A stretch of 64,000 nt of DNA from Tolumonas lignilytica (lineage in GTDB: Bacteria; Pseudomonadota; Gammaproteobacteria; Enterobacterales; Aeromonadaceae): positions 1,584,501 through 1,648,500 of the forward strand of contig NZ_AZUK01000001.1 of assembly GCF_000527035.1 (NCBI RefSeq), given 5' to 3'. Positions 10,263 to 19,799 of the stretch are shown here, piece by piece. The notes under the pieces are model-generated. The model was not told the DNA's origin. It saw only the letters and a program-made list of their open reading frames with translations, and ran no database searches. Both the position numbers and the translations under genes were made by a program. How positions within the stretch are numbered: the first letter of the stretch is position 1; the number at the start of each line of letters is the position of its first letter.

Positions 10263-11777
10263 CTATTCCACGACTGTCTGCGTCAAGGATGTACTCGGAT
10301 TAGTCATTTCAACTTCCATTCGAGCAAAATCCTGCTGCATCCGCACAGAAGGGGCTTTATCCATCAGACTGAACAGCACAATAGCCGCCAGCGCCATCAG
10401 GAAACCAGGCACCATCTCATACAGACCGAACCAGGCACCGTTACGCCAGATAATCACCGTCAGCGCACCGATCAACATACCAGCTAACGCGCCATTGCGG
10501 GTCATACGTGGCCAGAGCAAAGATAAAATGACCACAGGGCCAAACGCGGCACCGAAGCCGGCCCAGGCATAGCCAACCAGCCCCAGGACCTTACTGGCCG
10601 GATCACGTGCAATCACGATAGCAATGATAGACACCAGCAACACCATGAGGCGACCAATCCACACCAGCTCTTTCTGTGATGCCTGAGGACGCAGGAAGAC
10701 CTTATAGAAATCTTCGGTCAGTGCAGAAGAAGAGACCAACAGCTGGCATGACAAGGTACTCATGACAGCCGCCAAAATGGCCGACAGTAAAATGCCAGCA
10801 ACCCAAGGGTTAAACAGCAATTGCGACAGGGCAATGAAGACAGTTTCATGGTTTGATTGCACCGAACCCGCCTGATCCGGATGTGCGGAAAAATAGGCAA
10901 TACCGAAGTAACCTACCGCAACCGCACCTGCCAGTGTCACCACCATCCAGGTCATGCCAATCCGACGAGCATTGGGAATTGTCTTCACGGAACTGGCGGC
11001 CATAAACCGCGCCAGAATATGCGGCTGTCCCATGTAACCCAGTCCCCATGCCATCAGGGAAATAATACCGATGGTAGTGGTGCCATGGAACAGGTCGCTG
11101 TATTTCACATCGAGGGTATTAATCGCTTGCACCGCATCATGAAAGCCACCGGCATGAACCATGACCATCACCGGCGTCAATAACAAAGCAAAAATCATCA
11201 GCGTCGCCTGCACGGTATCGGTCCAGCTGACCGCCAGGAAGCCACCCACAAAGACATACACTATCGTTGCAGCCGCCCCCGCCCAGAGTGCCACATCATA
11301 GCTCAGACCAAAGGTCTGCTCGAATAACCGAGCGCCCGCGACCATGCCGGAGGCACAGTAGATCGTGAAGAAAATCAGGATCACCACCGCCGCCAGGACG
11401 CGCAATAACTTGCTGCGATCTTCAAAACGATGCGTAAAATAATCGGGTAGTGTTAACGCATTTTGCGTGATTTCGGTATACACGCGTAAGCGTCCGGCCA
11501 CCATCAGCCAGTTAAACCAGGCACCAATAATCAAGCCAATCGCGATCCAGCTTTCTGATATCCCAGACGCATAGACGGCACCCGGTAACCCCAGCAATAA
11601 CCAGCCGCTCATATCTGAAGCACCAGCACTCATGGCCGTCACAAAACTACCCAGGCTGCGCCCACCCAGAATGTAATCTGACAGATCACGGGTATAGCGC
11701 CAGGCCGCAAAGCCGATACCGATCATCGCCAGAATATAAATGACAAACGTAATCGTCGTCGGGTTAGTAAAGTTCAC
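10263..11777 (-). CDS. putP: Sodium/proline symporter PutP
   Basis: 504 residues of the solute:sodium symporter family (SSS), about 13 membrane segments, importing proline with sodium across the inner membrane. Recognised by YILGGRSLGSFVTAMSAGASD in TM2 and GYAWAGFGAAFGPV in TM10. The start is GTG (11777) after a GAGAGGA ribosome site. The gene is monocistronic with no putA nearby, so proline oxidation must be encoded elsewhere. It is divergent from aspA across about 280 bases; no convincing operator was found there. Confidence 0.94.
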   Translation of the reverse strand: MNFTNPTTITFVIYILAMIGIGFAAWRYTRDLSDYILGGRSLGSFVTAMSAGASDMSGWLLLGLPGAVYASGISESWIAIGLIIGAWFNWLMVAGRLRVYTEITQNALTLPDYFTHRFEDRSKLLRVLAAVVILIFFTIYCASGMVAGARLFEQTFGLSYDVALWAGAAATIVYVFVGGFLAVSWTDTVQATLMIFALLLTPVMVMVHAGGFHDAVQAINTLDVKYSDLFHGTTTIGIISLMAWGLGYMGQPHILARFMAASSVKTIPNARRIGMTWMVVTLAGAVAVGYFGIAYFSAHPDQAGSVQSNHETVFIALSQLLFNPWVAGILLSAILAAVMSTLSCQLLVSSSALTEDFYKVFLRPQASQKELVWIGRLMVLLVSIIAIVIARDPASKVLGLVGYAWAGFGAAFGPVVILSLLWPRMTRNGALAGMLIGALTVIIWRNGAWFGLYEMVPGFLMALAAIVLFSLMDKAPSVRMQQDFARMEVEMTNPSTSLTQTVVE

Positions 11778-12060
11778 AGGCTTCCTCTCCCATGGGAATA
11801 GACACGAATCAGCACCTTGTGTGCCGCATATCGTAAAAGGTGAGAATAATAACGTATTCCCCTACTCGGCGCGATGATATCTGCATATTCACGCCATGAT
11901 CGTCGCAAATCCCCTTATTTATCCCCTTTTGTTTCGGAAAAAATTATCTATGTTGATTATGTTTTAAATGATTAAACGTAAACTTCGCTTTCGGCTGATT
12001 ATTCAACAAAAAAGGCTGTGTCATACTCTGATTGTCTCCCCGAAGTTACGAGAGTGCATC

Positions 12061-13479
12061 ATGAGCAACCAATTCAGAGAAGAGGAAGACCTGCTGGGCC
12101 GTATGCAGGTTGATAACAAACATTATTATGGTATTCATACCCTGCGAGCACTGGATAACTTCCATATCAGCCAGCAGCGGGTCAGCGATGTTCCTGAATT
12201 TATTAACGGCTTATTGCATACCAAAAAGGCGGCGGCACTGGCCAACCGGGCACTGGGCACGTTGGATGCCGAACGTGCGGATATGATCGTTTCCACCTGC
12301 GATCTGATGCTTTCGACCGGACGCTGCTTCGATCAGTTCCCGATCGATCTGTTTCAGGGCGGTGCCGGCACCTCCGTCAACATGAATGCCAATGAAGTCA
12401 TTGCCAATCTGGCTCTCGAATTACAAGGCCAGCCAAAAGGTGCCTATCACATCCTGAATCCGAACGATCACGTCAACCGCTGCCAGTCCACCAACGACGT
12501 GTATCCGACCGCTTTTCGCGTCGCCCTGTATGAAAGCACGTTCGATCTGCTGAAAAAGCTGAAAAAACTGATCAAAGCCTTCGATGACAAGGCGATTAGT
12601 TTCAATGATGTCCTGAAAATGGGGCGGACCCAGCTCCAGGATGCCGTCCCCATGACGTTAGGTCAGGAATTTCACGCTTATGCCGTGACCCTGCGCGAAG
12701 AGATCAAGAATATCGGTCGCTGTCAGGAACTGCTGCTGGAAGTCAATCTGGGGGCGACCGCCATTGGTACCGGAATGAATACTCCACCAGATTATTCGGC
12801 GCTGGCGATCCGCTATCTGGCTGAAATCACCGGCCACAGTTACGTACCGGCAGAAGATTTGATTGAAGCAACCTCTGATTGCGGTGCCTATCTGATGCTG
12901 CATGGCGCCTATAAACGGCTGGCGATGAAACTGTCGAAGATCTGTAATGACTTGCGCCTGTTAAGCTCGGGCCCCCGCGCCGGGTTGCATGAAATCAATC
13001 TGCCGCAACGTCAGGCCGGTTCCTCCATCATGCCTGCCAAGGTGAATCCGGTCATTCCTGAAGTGGTCAATCAGGTTTGCTTCAAGGTCATGGGGAACGA
13101 TGTCACGGTGACCATGGCAGCGGAAGCCGGTCAGTTGCAACTGAATGTAATGGAACCAGTGATCGCGCAATGTCTGTTTGAATCTTTGAGTCTGCTCAGC
13201 AATGCCTGCACCTGCCTACGGGAAAAATGCGTGGAAGGGATCACGGCCAACAAAGAGCGCTGTGAAGCCTACGTATTCAGTTCGATCGGTTTAGTCACCT
13301 TCCTGACCCCGTATATCGGTCACCACGCCTGCGATGAAATAGGGAAAGAGTGCGCGCTTACCGGGAAGTCGGTGCGGGAGGCCGTGCTGGAACGTGGTTT
13401 GCTCACTGAAGCGCAACTGGATGAGATTTTTTCCATCGACAATCTCAAAAAACCACGTTACCCGACCAAAGCCCGCTGA
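12061..13479 (+). CDS. aspA: Aspartate ammonia-lyase (aspartase)
   Basis: 472 residues from the ATG at 12061; the frame is open for 31 more codons upstream, but those do not resemble the family. It converts L-aspartate to fumarate and ammonia in the cytosol. The fumarase/aspartase signature [11 protein letters not shown], containing the catalytic serine on the SS loop, is intact near residue 318, and [18 protein letters not shown] and NDVYPTAFR are also typical. In enterobacteria aspA serves anaerobic fumarate supply and aspartate use; here no dcu transporter is adjacent. No terminator with a clear stem and T-run follows the gene. Confidence 0.95.
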   Translation: MSNQFREEEDLLGRMQVDNKHYYGIHTLRALDNFHISQQRVSDVPEFINGLLHTKKAAALANRALGTLDAERADMIVSTCDLMLSTGRCFDQFPIDLFQGGAGTSVNMNANEVIANLALELQGQPKGAYHILNPNDHVNRCQSTNDVYPTAFRVALYESTFDLLKKLKKLIKAFDDKAISFNDVLKMGRTQLQDAVPMTLGQEFHAYAVTLREEIKNIGRCQELLLEVNLGATAIGTGMNTPPDYSALAIRYLAEITGHSYVPAEDLIEATSDCGAYLMLHGAYKRLAMKLSKICNDLRLLSSGPRAGLHEINLPQRQAGSSIMPAKVNPVIPEVVNQVCFKVMGNDVTVTMAAEAGQLQLNVMEPVIAQCLFESLSLLSNACTCLREKCVEGITANKERCEAYVFSSIGLVTFLTPYIGHHACDEIGKECALTGKSVREAVLERGLLTEAQLDEIFSIDNLKKPRYPTKAR

Positions 13480-13520
13480 ACAAAGGGGTCAGTAACGACC
13501 CCTTCAGGTATGGCATCTGG

Positions 13521-14402
13521 TCACTCGGTCTGTGTTAATAATTGCCGCACGAAATTAGGCAATGCCAGTGCCGCCTGATGGGTATCCCCGTTGTAATAAT
13601 GCAGCCCGCTGATACCGCGTTGTTGTAATCGTTGTTCCACCGCATCGGCATCCAGTCGTTTCGGATCACGCAGTTGACTCGCACAGGCCATGCCCCAGAA
13701 GCCGCCATATAACGTGATCGGGATCAGCAGCGGTCTGACCACCTGAAACACCGCCTTTAATTCCGTAAAGAGACGACAAAACCGGGCCTGATGAAACTGC
13801 GGAGAGCCAACATGCAGCGATAACAAACCATGTTCGCCAATCAGACGGGCACAATCCGAGAAAAACTCCCGGCTATACAAGGGCTCGGCATAGCCCTGCG
13901 GATCGGTCAAATCAAGCACAATCAAATCAAACTGTTGCTGACAATTCGTGACATATTGCAGCCCATCGGCAATAACAAGCTCCAGCCGCGGGTCATGAAA
14001 CGCGCCCTGATGCACGCTGGCAAAATGCTGTTCCGCCATGGAAACCACGCGGGCATCCAGCTCACACACCACGATTTTCTCGATCGAGGGGTATTTCAGT
14101 AACTGACGGGCAGAACCGCCATCACCGCCGCCGATAATCAATGCTCGTCGCGGATCGGGATGGGTAATGGCCGGAATATGATTCAGATTCTCATGATAGA
14201 ACCACTCATCTGCTTCCGAGGTCATCAGATAACCGTCCAGACGAAAGACGCGGCCAAACGCCGCCGTTTCCATGACTTCGATATGCTGATACGCCGAGGA
14301 AAAGTCGTCCAGCACCTTGCCGGAACGGAACACAAATCCCACATCCGGCGTCAGCCATTCCGTGATAAATTGCTCCGTCAGATAGTGGTTCTTTTGCTTC
14401 AT
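13521..14402 (-). CDS. speE: Spermidine synthase (polyamine aminopropyltransferase)
   Basis: 293 residues. Transfers an aminopropyl group from decarboxylated S-adenosylmethionine to putrescine. The nucleotide-binding motif GGGDGGSARQLLKYP and the acceptor motif VLDLTDPQGYAEPLYS are intact; DGL near residue 150 matches the base-binding loop of SpeE. The usual partner speD is not next to it, so exact substrate (spermidine versus another aminopropylation) is inferred from family only. Divergent from the entericidin-like gene, with about 128 bases between them. Confidence 0.85.
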   Translation of the reverse strand: MKQKNHYLTEQFITEWLTPDVGFVFRSGKVLDDFSSAYQHIEVMETAAFGRVFRLDGYLMTSEADEWFYHENLNHIPAITHPDPRRALIIGGGDGGSARQLLKYPSIEKIVVCELDARVVSMAEQHFASVHQGAFHDPRLELVIADGLQYVTNCQQQFDLIVLDLTDPQGYAEPLYSREFFSDCARLIGEHGLLSLHVGSPQFHQARFCRLFTELKAVFQVVRPLLIPITLYGGFWGMACASQLRDPKRLDADAVEQRLQQRGISGLHYYNGDTHQAALALPNFVRQLLTQTE

Positions 14403-14530
14403 GCTCTCGCGATATTCCTGCCGACCTCATGGTCTGCTATCTTAACAATCATCACGTTATAATAAATTCTTTCTCGGCGAAGTCCGTGTGCTGAATTATA
14501 TTTATTGTATTGTCTTAAAGAGGAATACTC

Positions 14531-14668
14531 ATGAAAACAATCACTGGCATCTTGTTCGCCGCCATCTTGTTGAGTGCATGTAACACCATTCATGGCATGG
14601 GACAGGATCTTGAACGCGGTGGCGAGAAGGTGAAAGACGCCGCAACCAGCGTACAACAGAAACTCTAG
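14531..14668 (+). CDS. Entericidin-family small lipoprotein
   Basis: 45 residues. A short hydrophobic signal ends in the lipobox LLSAC, so the mature protein starts at a lipidated cysteine (residue 17) followed by NTIHGMGQDLERGGEKVKDA, the pattern of entericidin EcnA/EcnB. An AGAGGAA ribosome site precedes the ATG. In E. coli these membrane lipoproteins are linked to envelope stress and programmed lysis. Here only one copy is present, followed immediately (3 bases) by a small membrane protein, so the two probably share a transcript. Identification rests on the lipobox plus the conserved mature motif. Confidence 0.88.
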   Translation: MKTITGILFAAILLSACNTIHGMGQDLERGGEKVKDAATSVQQKL

Positions 14669-14671
14669 CCC

Positions 14672-14890
14672 ATGTCGGAATTAGACCCGCTGCTCCTGTT
14701 TGCCAATATCGTGATCGGTGCCATCGGCACCGGTTACTTTATCTATGGCAAGCGGCAATCGCATATGTTGGCGCTGCTGGCGGGCATTGGCTTGATCGGC
14801 CTGACTTTTCTGGTTAATGATTTGCTCTGGCTTTGCCTGTGGGCCATTGCATTGATGACTGCCCCGAAATGGCTGGGGCAGTTTTTCTGA
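14672..14890 (+). CDS. Small two-helix membrane protein, function unknown
   Basis: 72 residues with two or three hydrophobic stretches (about 8-25 and 31-62) separated by the basic loop YGKRQSHM. It begins three bases after the entericidin-like stop codon, so translation is likely coupled. The last eight codons lie inside a hairpin with a T-run that looks like the transcription terminator. I do not recognise a characterised family. It ends two bases before the convergent carbonic anhydrase gene. Confidence 0.65.
   Translation: MSELDPLLLFANIVIGAIGTGYFIYGKRQSHMLALLAGIGLIGLTFLVNDLLWLCLWAIALMTAPKWLGQFF
14858..14887 (+). terminator. Terminator embedded in the end of a coding sequence
   Basis: Perfect 8-bp stem actgcccc / ggggcagt with a 9-base loop, then five T. 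It encodes the final residues PKWLGQFF of the 72-residue protein, so terminator and codons overlap. Confidence 0.75.
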
Positions 14891-14892
14891 AG

Positions 14893-15555
14893 TTACTTTT
14901 GCTGATGAAACGCAGAGACCTTCTGACAAGAAGAACGATACACATCCGGGATTTGCGCTAAGCCATCCACCGTAATTTCCAAGTCTCTTAATAAACCGTC
15001 TTTGACATCATAGATCCAGCCATGAACCGCCAGTTGCTGCTCACGCCGCCATGCATTCTGCACGATAGAGGTGTAACAGACATTGGCGACCTGCTCCAGC
15101 ACATTCAGTTCACACAGGTAATTCTGCCGTTCATGCTCATCGTCGATCGCATCAACCTGTGACCGATATTTATAATGAATATCCTTGATGTTGCGCAGCC
15201 AGTTATCAATCAGGCCATATTCCTGATTACTCATTGCCGCAATCACACCACCGCAATGATAGTGGCCGCAGACAATGATATGTTTGACCTTCAAGACTTC
15301 CACAGCATATTGGATCACGGACAGACAGTTAAAATCCGTATGCACGACCAGATTCGCCACATTGCGATGCACGAACACATCACCGGGTAACAAGCCCAGC
15401 AATTCATTCGCAGGCACCCGGCTGTCGGAACAGCCGATCCACAAATATTCCGGTGACTGCTGCGAAGCCAGTTTCTCAAAAAAATGAGGATCTTCGGCCT
15501 TGATCTGCTCAGCCCACTGGCGATTCTGTATAAATAATTGGTTCAGCAGTTTCAT
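14893..15555 (-). CDS. can: Beta-class carbonic anhydrase
   Basis: 220 residues from the ATG at 15555, preceded by AAGGAG; an in-frame upstream start (15594) is less likely. Interconverts CO2 and bicarbonate in the cytosol. Zinc ligands are visible as CSDSRVPA (Cys and the Asp-Arg dyad) and CGHYHCGG (His and Cys), as in E. coli Can. The gene lies just downstream of rpoH on the same strand, but a terminator separates them. Confidence 0.94.
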   Translation of the reverse strand: MKLLNQLFIQNRQWAEQIKAEDPHFFEKLASQQSPEYLWIGCSDSRVPANELLGLLPGDVFVHRNVANLVVHTDFNCLSVIQYAVEVLKVKHIIVCGHYHCGGVIAAMSNQEYGLIDNWLRNIKDIHYKYRSQVDAIDDEHERQNYLCELNVLEQVANVCYTSIVQNAWRREQQLAVHGWIYDVKDGLLRDLEITVDGLAQIPDVYRSSCQKVSAFHQQK

Positions 15556-15578
15556 GCTTCTTGCTCCTTTTTGCAGCC

Positions 15579-15606
15579 AAAAAAAAGGCCTCACTAAAGA
15601 GACCTT
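15579..15606 (-). terminator. Terminator of rpoH
   Basis: On the minus strand, stem aaggtctc / gaggcctt (one G-U pair) followed by eight or more T. Placed 20-45 bases after the rpoH stop and just upstream of the carbonic anhydrase ribosome site. Confidence 0.82.
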
Positions 15607-15624
15607 TCGTGGTTCAGTCAGGCA

Positions 15625-16479
15625 TCATGCCTCTAGCACATCCTTGAGCTTCTTCAGTGCATTCTTTTCCAACTGACGTACACGTTCCGCCGACACGCCA
15701 TAACGGTCTGCCAGCTCCTGTAGCGTCAGTTTATTGTCTTCATCCAGCCAACGAGCACGGATAATCTGCTGACTGCGTTCATCAAGACCCTGCAGGGCAT
15801 ACGACAAACGGTGTTCCGCATGATTATCCCAGTTGTCATTTTCGTATACTGTCGCCAGGTCAGACGATTTATCTTCCAGATATTGAGCCGGCGCGAATAC
15901 GTTATCGTTTTCGTCGTCATCCCAGCCATCAAACGAATGATCCTGACCACTCATCCGGGCTTCCATTTCGGTGACGTCTTCCGGGGTCACCCCCAGTTCA
16001 TCTGCTACTGCACGCACTTCATCCTGGTTGAACCAACCCAGACGTTTTTTGGTTTTGCGCAGATTAAAGAATAGCTTACGTTGTGCTTTTGTGGTGGCAA
16101 CTTTGACCATACGCCAGTTGCGCAGCACATATTCATGTATTTCGGCTTTGATCCAATGTACCGCAAAGGAAACCAGACGCACACCGACCGTCGGATCAAA
16201 GCGTTTGACCGCTTTCATCAGGCCGATGTTACCTTCCTGGATCAGATCCGCTTGTGGCAATCCGTAGCCAGAATAAGTGCGCGCGATGTGTACCACAAAA
16301 CGCAGGTGCGACATAACGAGCTGACGGGCAGCTTCCAGATCACCCTGATTTTGCAACTGTTCAGCCAGTGCCCGTTCTTTTTCAGCAGTCAGCATCGGGA
16401 TACTGTTCACTGCCTGAATATAGCCCTCCAGACTACCCTGAGGAACCAGAACTAAATTGCGCTGAAGATCAGTACTCAT
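15625..16479 (-). CDS. rpoH: RNA polymerase heat-shock sigma factor (sigma-32)
   Basis: 284 residues, the length of E. coli RpoH. Directs RNA polymerase to heat-shock promoters. Region 2 shows [25 protein letters not shown] and the RpoH box [10 protein letters not shown]; region 4.2 ends in the helix-turn-helix [20 protein letters not shown]. It follows ftsX on the same strand, the conserved ftsYEX-rpoH order, but a terminator after ftsX indicates an own promoter. E. coli rpoH is controlled by mRNA folding around the start; whether that applies here cannot be judged by eye. Confidence 0.96.
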   Translation of the reverse strand: MSTDLQRNLVLVPQGSLEGYIQAVNSIPMLTAEKERALAEQLQNQGDLEAARQLVMSHLRFVVHIARTYSGYGLPQADLIQEGNIGLMKAVKRFDPTVGVRLVSFAVHWIKAEIHEYVLRNWRMVKVATTKAQRKLFFNLRKTKKRLGWFNQDEVRAVADELGVTPEDVTEMEARMSGQDHSFDGWDDDENDNVFAPAQYLEDKSSDLATVYENDNWDNHAEHRLSYALQGLDERSQQIIRARWLDEDNKLTLQELADRYGVSAERVRQLEKNALKKLKDVLEA

Positions 16480-16801
16480 CGAATACCTCTTTTTACCTTA
16501 ACATCGAATGCTTCATTCAAAGATGGTTTTAATAACACATCCCGTTAGCGTTCGGGATATTTAAACTTGTTCAATATCAAGTTTTGCATATCTTGTCACG
16601 CTTGTTAACAAATTTTAGACAGAAAAAAGGGGAGATCCAAAGACTCCCCGAAATCTGAGCATGTTTCCGATATACCAAGTATCAAAAATACATCATCACC
16701 AAGCCAAAGGAGAAAGATAACTTTCCCAACAGAATTAACCCTCACTTATTAAGACAACAGGGCTGTGCAAAAGTTCGTATATTTTCGATTTTTTTTAAAA
16801 T
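16480..16801. other. ftsX-rpoH intergenic region (about 320 bases)
   Basis: No gene seen. It holds the ftsX terminator (16621-16649) and, between that and rpoH, AT-rich sequence expected to carry the rpoH promoters. A hairpin with stem tcccg / cggga occurs at about 16543-16561, inside the probable rpoH leader. On the minus strand GTGACA and TATTGA spaced by 17 bases could be a weak sigma-70 promoter; this is tentative. Confidence 0.5.
16621..16649 (-). terminator. Terminator of ftsYEX operon
   Basis: On the minus strand, stem ggggag / ctcccc with a nine-base loop followed by a T-rich run, about 155 bases after the ftsX stop. Confidence 0.8.
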
Positions 16802-17770
16802 TTATTGGGGTTCAATTTCACGCAAGTGTTTATGCACGGAAAACCAGGCAGCGCCCATGCTGAGCGACACGCCCAGCAGTATCAATAGACCGCCATCTGC
16901 CGAACCCAGCCCCACCAGACGGAAATTGCTATCATACAGTTCCGCCAGATAAGTGACGGCACGTTCACTGAGTAATAACAGCACTTCTGATAGCCACCAG
17001 GCCACCAACCCACCGACGGCACCATACCAGAAACCGAGATACATGAAGGGACGCTGAATAAAACCATCGGTCGCCCCCACCAGTTTCATGACCTCAATTT
17101 CGGCCCGCCGGTTAAAAATATACAAGCGCAGCGTATTGGCGACCGTCAGCATCAGCCCGATCACCAGAAAACCGGCCAACAGATGAACCAACTGACGGGC
17201 CAATGCAATGATCCCGTTCAGCCGGGTCACCCACTGGATATCCAGTTTGGCTTGCTGCACCGCACTTTCCTGTTTCAGGCTGCGCAGTAATTGTTCGCTC
17301 TCCTGCGTGCTGTGGAACGCCTGACGCGGTTTCACCTCCAGCACCGGAGGCAACGGGTTATCGGAGAGATAAGCCTGTGCGTCAGAGAACCCCGACAACG
17401 CCTTGAACTCACTCATGCCCTGCTCCGGTGAGATATAGCGCACCGATGCCACCTGCGCGTTCTGTTGAATACGGGCCTGCAACGCCTGGATCTCCGCATC
17501 ACTGGTCCCCTTCTGCAGATAGAGGGTGATTTGCGTACCGTTTTGCCATTCGGCCGTCACGCTTTCAGCATTTTTCAGAATCACCATCAAAGCGGCTGGC
17601 AGCGCCAGACTGACACCTATCACGCCGATGGTCATCAGGGACGTCAGCGGGGTATGCCAGATTTCACGCATGGTCAGACGGAGTTGCTGCAGGTGAACAT
17701 AAATCCACAACGAGAAACGACTGCCATGACCAGGCGCAGACTGCACATGGGAAGTTGATTTACGCGCCAT
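16802..17770 (-). CDS. ftsX: Cell division protein FtsX (ABC-type permease partner)
   Basis: 322 residues with a cytoplasmic N terminus, TM1 (about 36-60), a large periplasmic domain (about 65-185) and three C-terminal membrane segments, the FtsX topology. With FtsE it acts at the divisome and controls periplasmic septal amidases through EnvC. GATDGFIQRPFMYLGFWYG is the conserved cytoplasmic loop. Its start overlaps the end of ftsE by 11 bases, so translation is coupled. Confidence 0.95.
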   Translation of the reverse strand: MARKSTSHVQSAPGHGSRFSLWIYVHLQQLRLTMREIWHTPLTSLMTIGVIGVSLALPAALMVILKNAESVTAEWQNGTQITLYLQKGTSDAEIQALQARIQQNAQVASVRYISPEQGMSEFKALSGFSDAQAYLSDNPLPPVLEVKPRQAFHSTQESEQLLRSLKQESAVQQAKLDIQWVTRLNGIIALARQLVHLLAGFLVIGLMLTVANTLRLYIFNRRAEIEVMKLVGATDGFIQRPFMYLGFWYGAVGGLVAWWLSEVLLLLSERAVTYLAELYDSNFRLVGLGSADGGLLILLGVSLSMGAAWFSVHKHLREIEPQ

Positions 17771-18437
17771 AGCCTGCTCCTGTATCTGCCACTAACCGAC
17801 CCTGCTGCAACACCAGTTTGCGCTGACCGCTATCTTCAATCAGTTTCTGATCATGACTGGCAATCAGAATGGCCACGCCCAACGCATTCAGCTCTCGGAA
17901 TAACAGCATGATTTCATGCGCCAGCGCCGCATCGAGGTTACCGGTCGGTTCGTCGGCCAGCAGGAGTGGCGGCATGTTGACGATCGCCCGGGCAATGCCG
18001 ACCCGCTGCTGTTCACCACCAGAAAGCATCAGCGGTAAATGCTGCGCCTTGTTGTGCAGATGCACCTTATCCAGTGCCGCCATGACGCGTTTCTGGATTT
18101 CCAGCGGTGAGGCACCGGCTATCTGCAGCGGCAACGCAACATTATCAAACACCGAACGATCGAGCAGCAGACGGTGATCCTGAAAAATCATGCCGATTTG
18201 ACGGCGAATAAACGGAACTTCGGCTTTGCTGATCTCAGAGAGGTCACGGCGGTTGAACAGAATGCGGCCATCGGAAGGCCGCTCCTGAATGCTGATGAGT
18301 TTCAGTAAGGTACTTTTCCCGGCACCTGAATGTCCGGTCAAAAAAGCCATTTCACCGGAACGCAGTTGGAAACTGACCTTTTGCAGTGCCATGTGACCAC
18401 CGCTGTACACCTTACTGACATGGTCAAACTGGATCAT
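17760..18437 (-). CDS. ftsE: Cell division ATP-binding protein FtsE
   Basis: 225 residues. Walker [10 protein letters not shown], signature [15 protein letters not shown], Walker [13 protein letters not shown] and switch His in IASHD are all intact. Works with FtsX at the septum. Begins three bases after the ftsY stop, in the order ftsY-ftsE-ftsX. Confidence 0.96.
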   Translation of the reverse strand: MIQFDHVSKVYSGGHMALQKVSFQLRSGEMAFLTGHSGAGKSTLLKLISIQERPSDGRILFNRRDLSEISKAEVPFIRRQIGMIFQDHRLLLDRSVFDNVALPLQIAGASPLEIQKRVMAALDKVHLHNKAQHLPLMLSGGEQQRVGIARAIVNMPPLLLADEPTGNLDAALAHEIMLLFRELNALGVAILIASHDQKLIEDSGQRKLVLQQGRLVADTGAGYGA

Positions 18438-18440
18438 GGT

Positions 18441-19685
18441 TTAGTGTTGTTCTCCGCTGAATAGCGCTTCGATAAAATCGTTTGCCTCAAATGGCCGCAG
18501 ATCTTCGATCGCCTCACCGACACCGATATAACGGATCGGAATGCCGAACTGATTCGCAATGGCAAAGATCACGCCGCCTTTAGCGGTGCCGTCCAGTTTA
18601 GTGAGGGTAATCCCATCGATCCCTACCGCCTCGCCGAACAGTTTGGCCTGACTGATCGCGTTTTGGCCGGTGCTGGCATCCAGTGTCAGCATGACTTCAT
18701 GCGGAGCACTGTCGTCGTGTTTTTTCATCACGCGGACGATCTTCTTCAGCTCTTCCATCAGGTGGCCTTTGTTCTGTAACCGGCCTGCCGTGTCGGCAAT
18801 CAGAATATCGATGTTGCGGGATTTTGCCGCCTGAATGGCATCGAAGATGACTGACGCAGAATCGGCGCCAGTGTGTTGGGCGATCACCGGGATCTGATTG
18901 CGTTGCCCCCAGACCTGTAGCTGTTCCACCGCAGCAGCACGGAAGGTATCGCCTGCCGCCAGCATCACCGATTTTCCCTGCGCCTGGAAATGTTTTGCCA
19001 GTTTACCGATGGTGGTGGTTTTACCCACGCCATTCACACCCACCATCAGGATGACATACGGCGTTTTACTGCTGTCGATTTGCAATGGCTGACTGACCGG
19101 TTGCAGAATGGCCGACATTTCCTGTTTCAGCAGGTCATACAGCGCTTCGGCGTCTTTCAATTGGTGTAGTTTGGCCTGCTTGGTCAGATTCTGCATGATC
19201 CGCTGTGTGGTTTCCACGCCCAGATCGGCGGTTAACAGCTGCGTTTCCAGTTCGTCAAACAAGTCATCATCGAGCTTTTTGCCACGAAATAACGCCATGA
19301 ATCCCGCACCGATCGATTCGCGGGTACGCATCAGCCCTTTGACCAGACGACCGAAGAGCCCGGCTCGTTTCGGTTTGCTTTGTGTCTCTTCGTGCAACTC
19401 GGCGACCGCAAACTCAGCCGGTTCAGGCAGGTCACTGACCGAAGTTGCTAAGGGTGCAACGTCTGGTGTCGGAACCGTTTCGTCGATGGTGACGGTCTCA
19501 GTTTCAGTTTCGATCTCTGCTTCAACTTCAACTGCGGCTAATTCAACTTCAACCGGTTCCAGCGTTTCCACCGGCGAGGTTGCTTCCTCCACCAAAGAGA
19601 CCGGCTGTTCCGCTTCCGGGGTCTTTTCCGGTTCTGCTTTGTCTTTTGATCCCCGGCTAAACCAGGAGAAAAGTCCTTTTGCCAT
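18441..19685 (-). CDS. ftsY: Signal recognition particle receptor FtsY
   Basis: 414 residues. An acidic low-complexity A domain (about 15-105, rich in Glu, Val, Thr) precedes the NG GTPase domains. G motifs: GVNGVGKTTTIGKLA, DTFRAAAVEQL, DTAGRLQNK, TKLDGTAKGG. Docks SRP-ribosome complexes at the membrane. First gene of the ftsYEX operon and divergent from rsmD, with 114 bases between. Confidence 0.96.
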   Translation of the reverse strand: MAKGLFSWFSRGSKDKAEPEKTPEAEQPVSLVEEATSPVETLEPVEVELAAVEVEAEIETETETVTIDETVPTPDVAPLATSVSDLPEPAEFAVAELHEETQSKPKRAGLFGRLVKGLMRTRESIGAGFMALFRGKKLDDDLFDELETQLLTADLGVETTQRIMQNLTKQAKLHQLKDAEALYDLLKQEMSAILQPVSQPLQIDSSKTPYVILMVGVNGVGKTTTIGKLAKHFQAQGKSVMLAAGDTFRAAAVEQLQVWGQRNQIPVIAQHTGADSASVIFDAIQAAKSRNIDILIADTAGRLQNKGHLMEELKKIVRVMKKHDDSAPHEVMLTLDASTGQNAISQAKLFGEAVGIDGITLTKLDGTAKGGVIFAIANQFGIPIRYIGVGEAIEDLRPFEANDFIEALFSGEQH

Positions 19686-19799
19686 TAACGATTACTCACT
19701 TGCTGCATAGACTGCTAGAATGCCGCCTTCGATGTGGATGACGGTACATAAACTGGACGTCATACTACCACCTTTTCCTGCTTTTGATGAAGAAACCCC

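Noticed and set aside
14531-14890. Type I toxin-antitoxin module
   Set aside because: The first product is a lipoprotein with a lipobox and there is no antisense RNA signature; entericidin family explains it.
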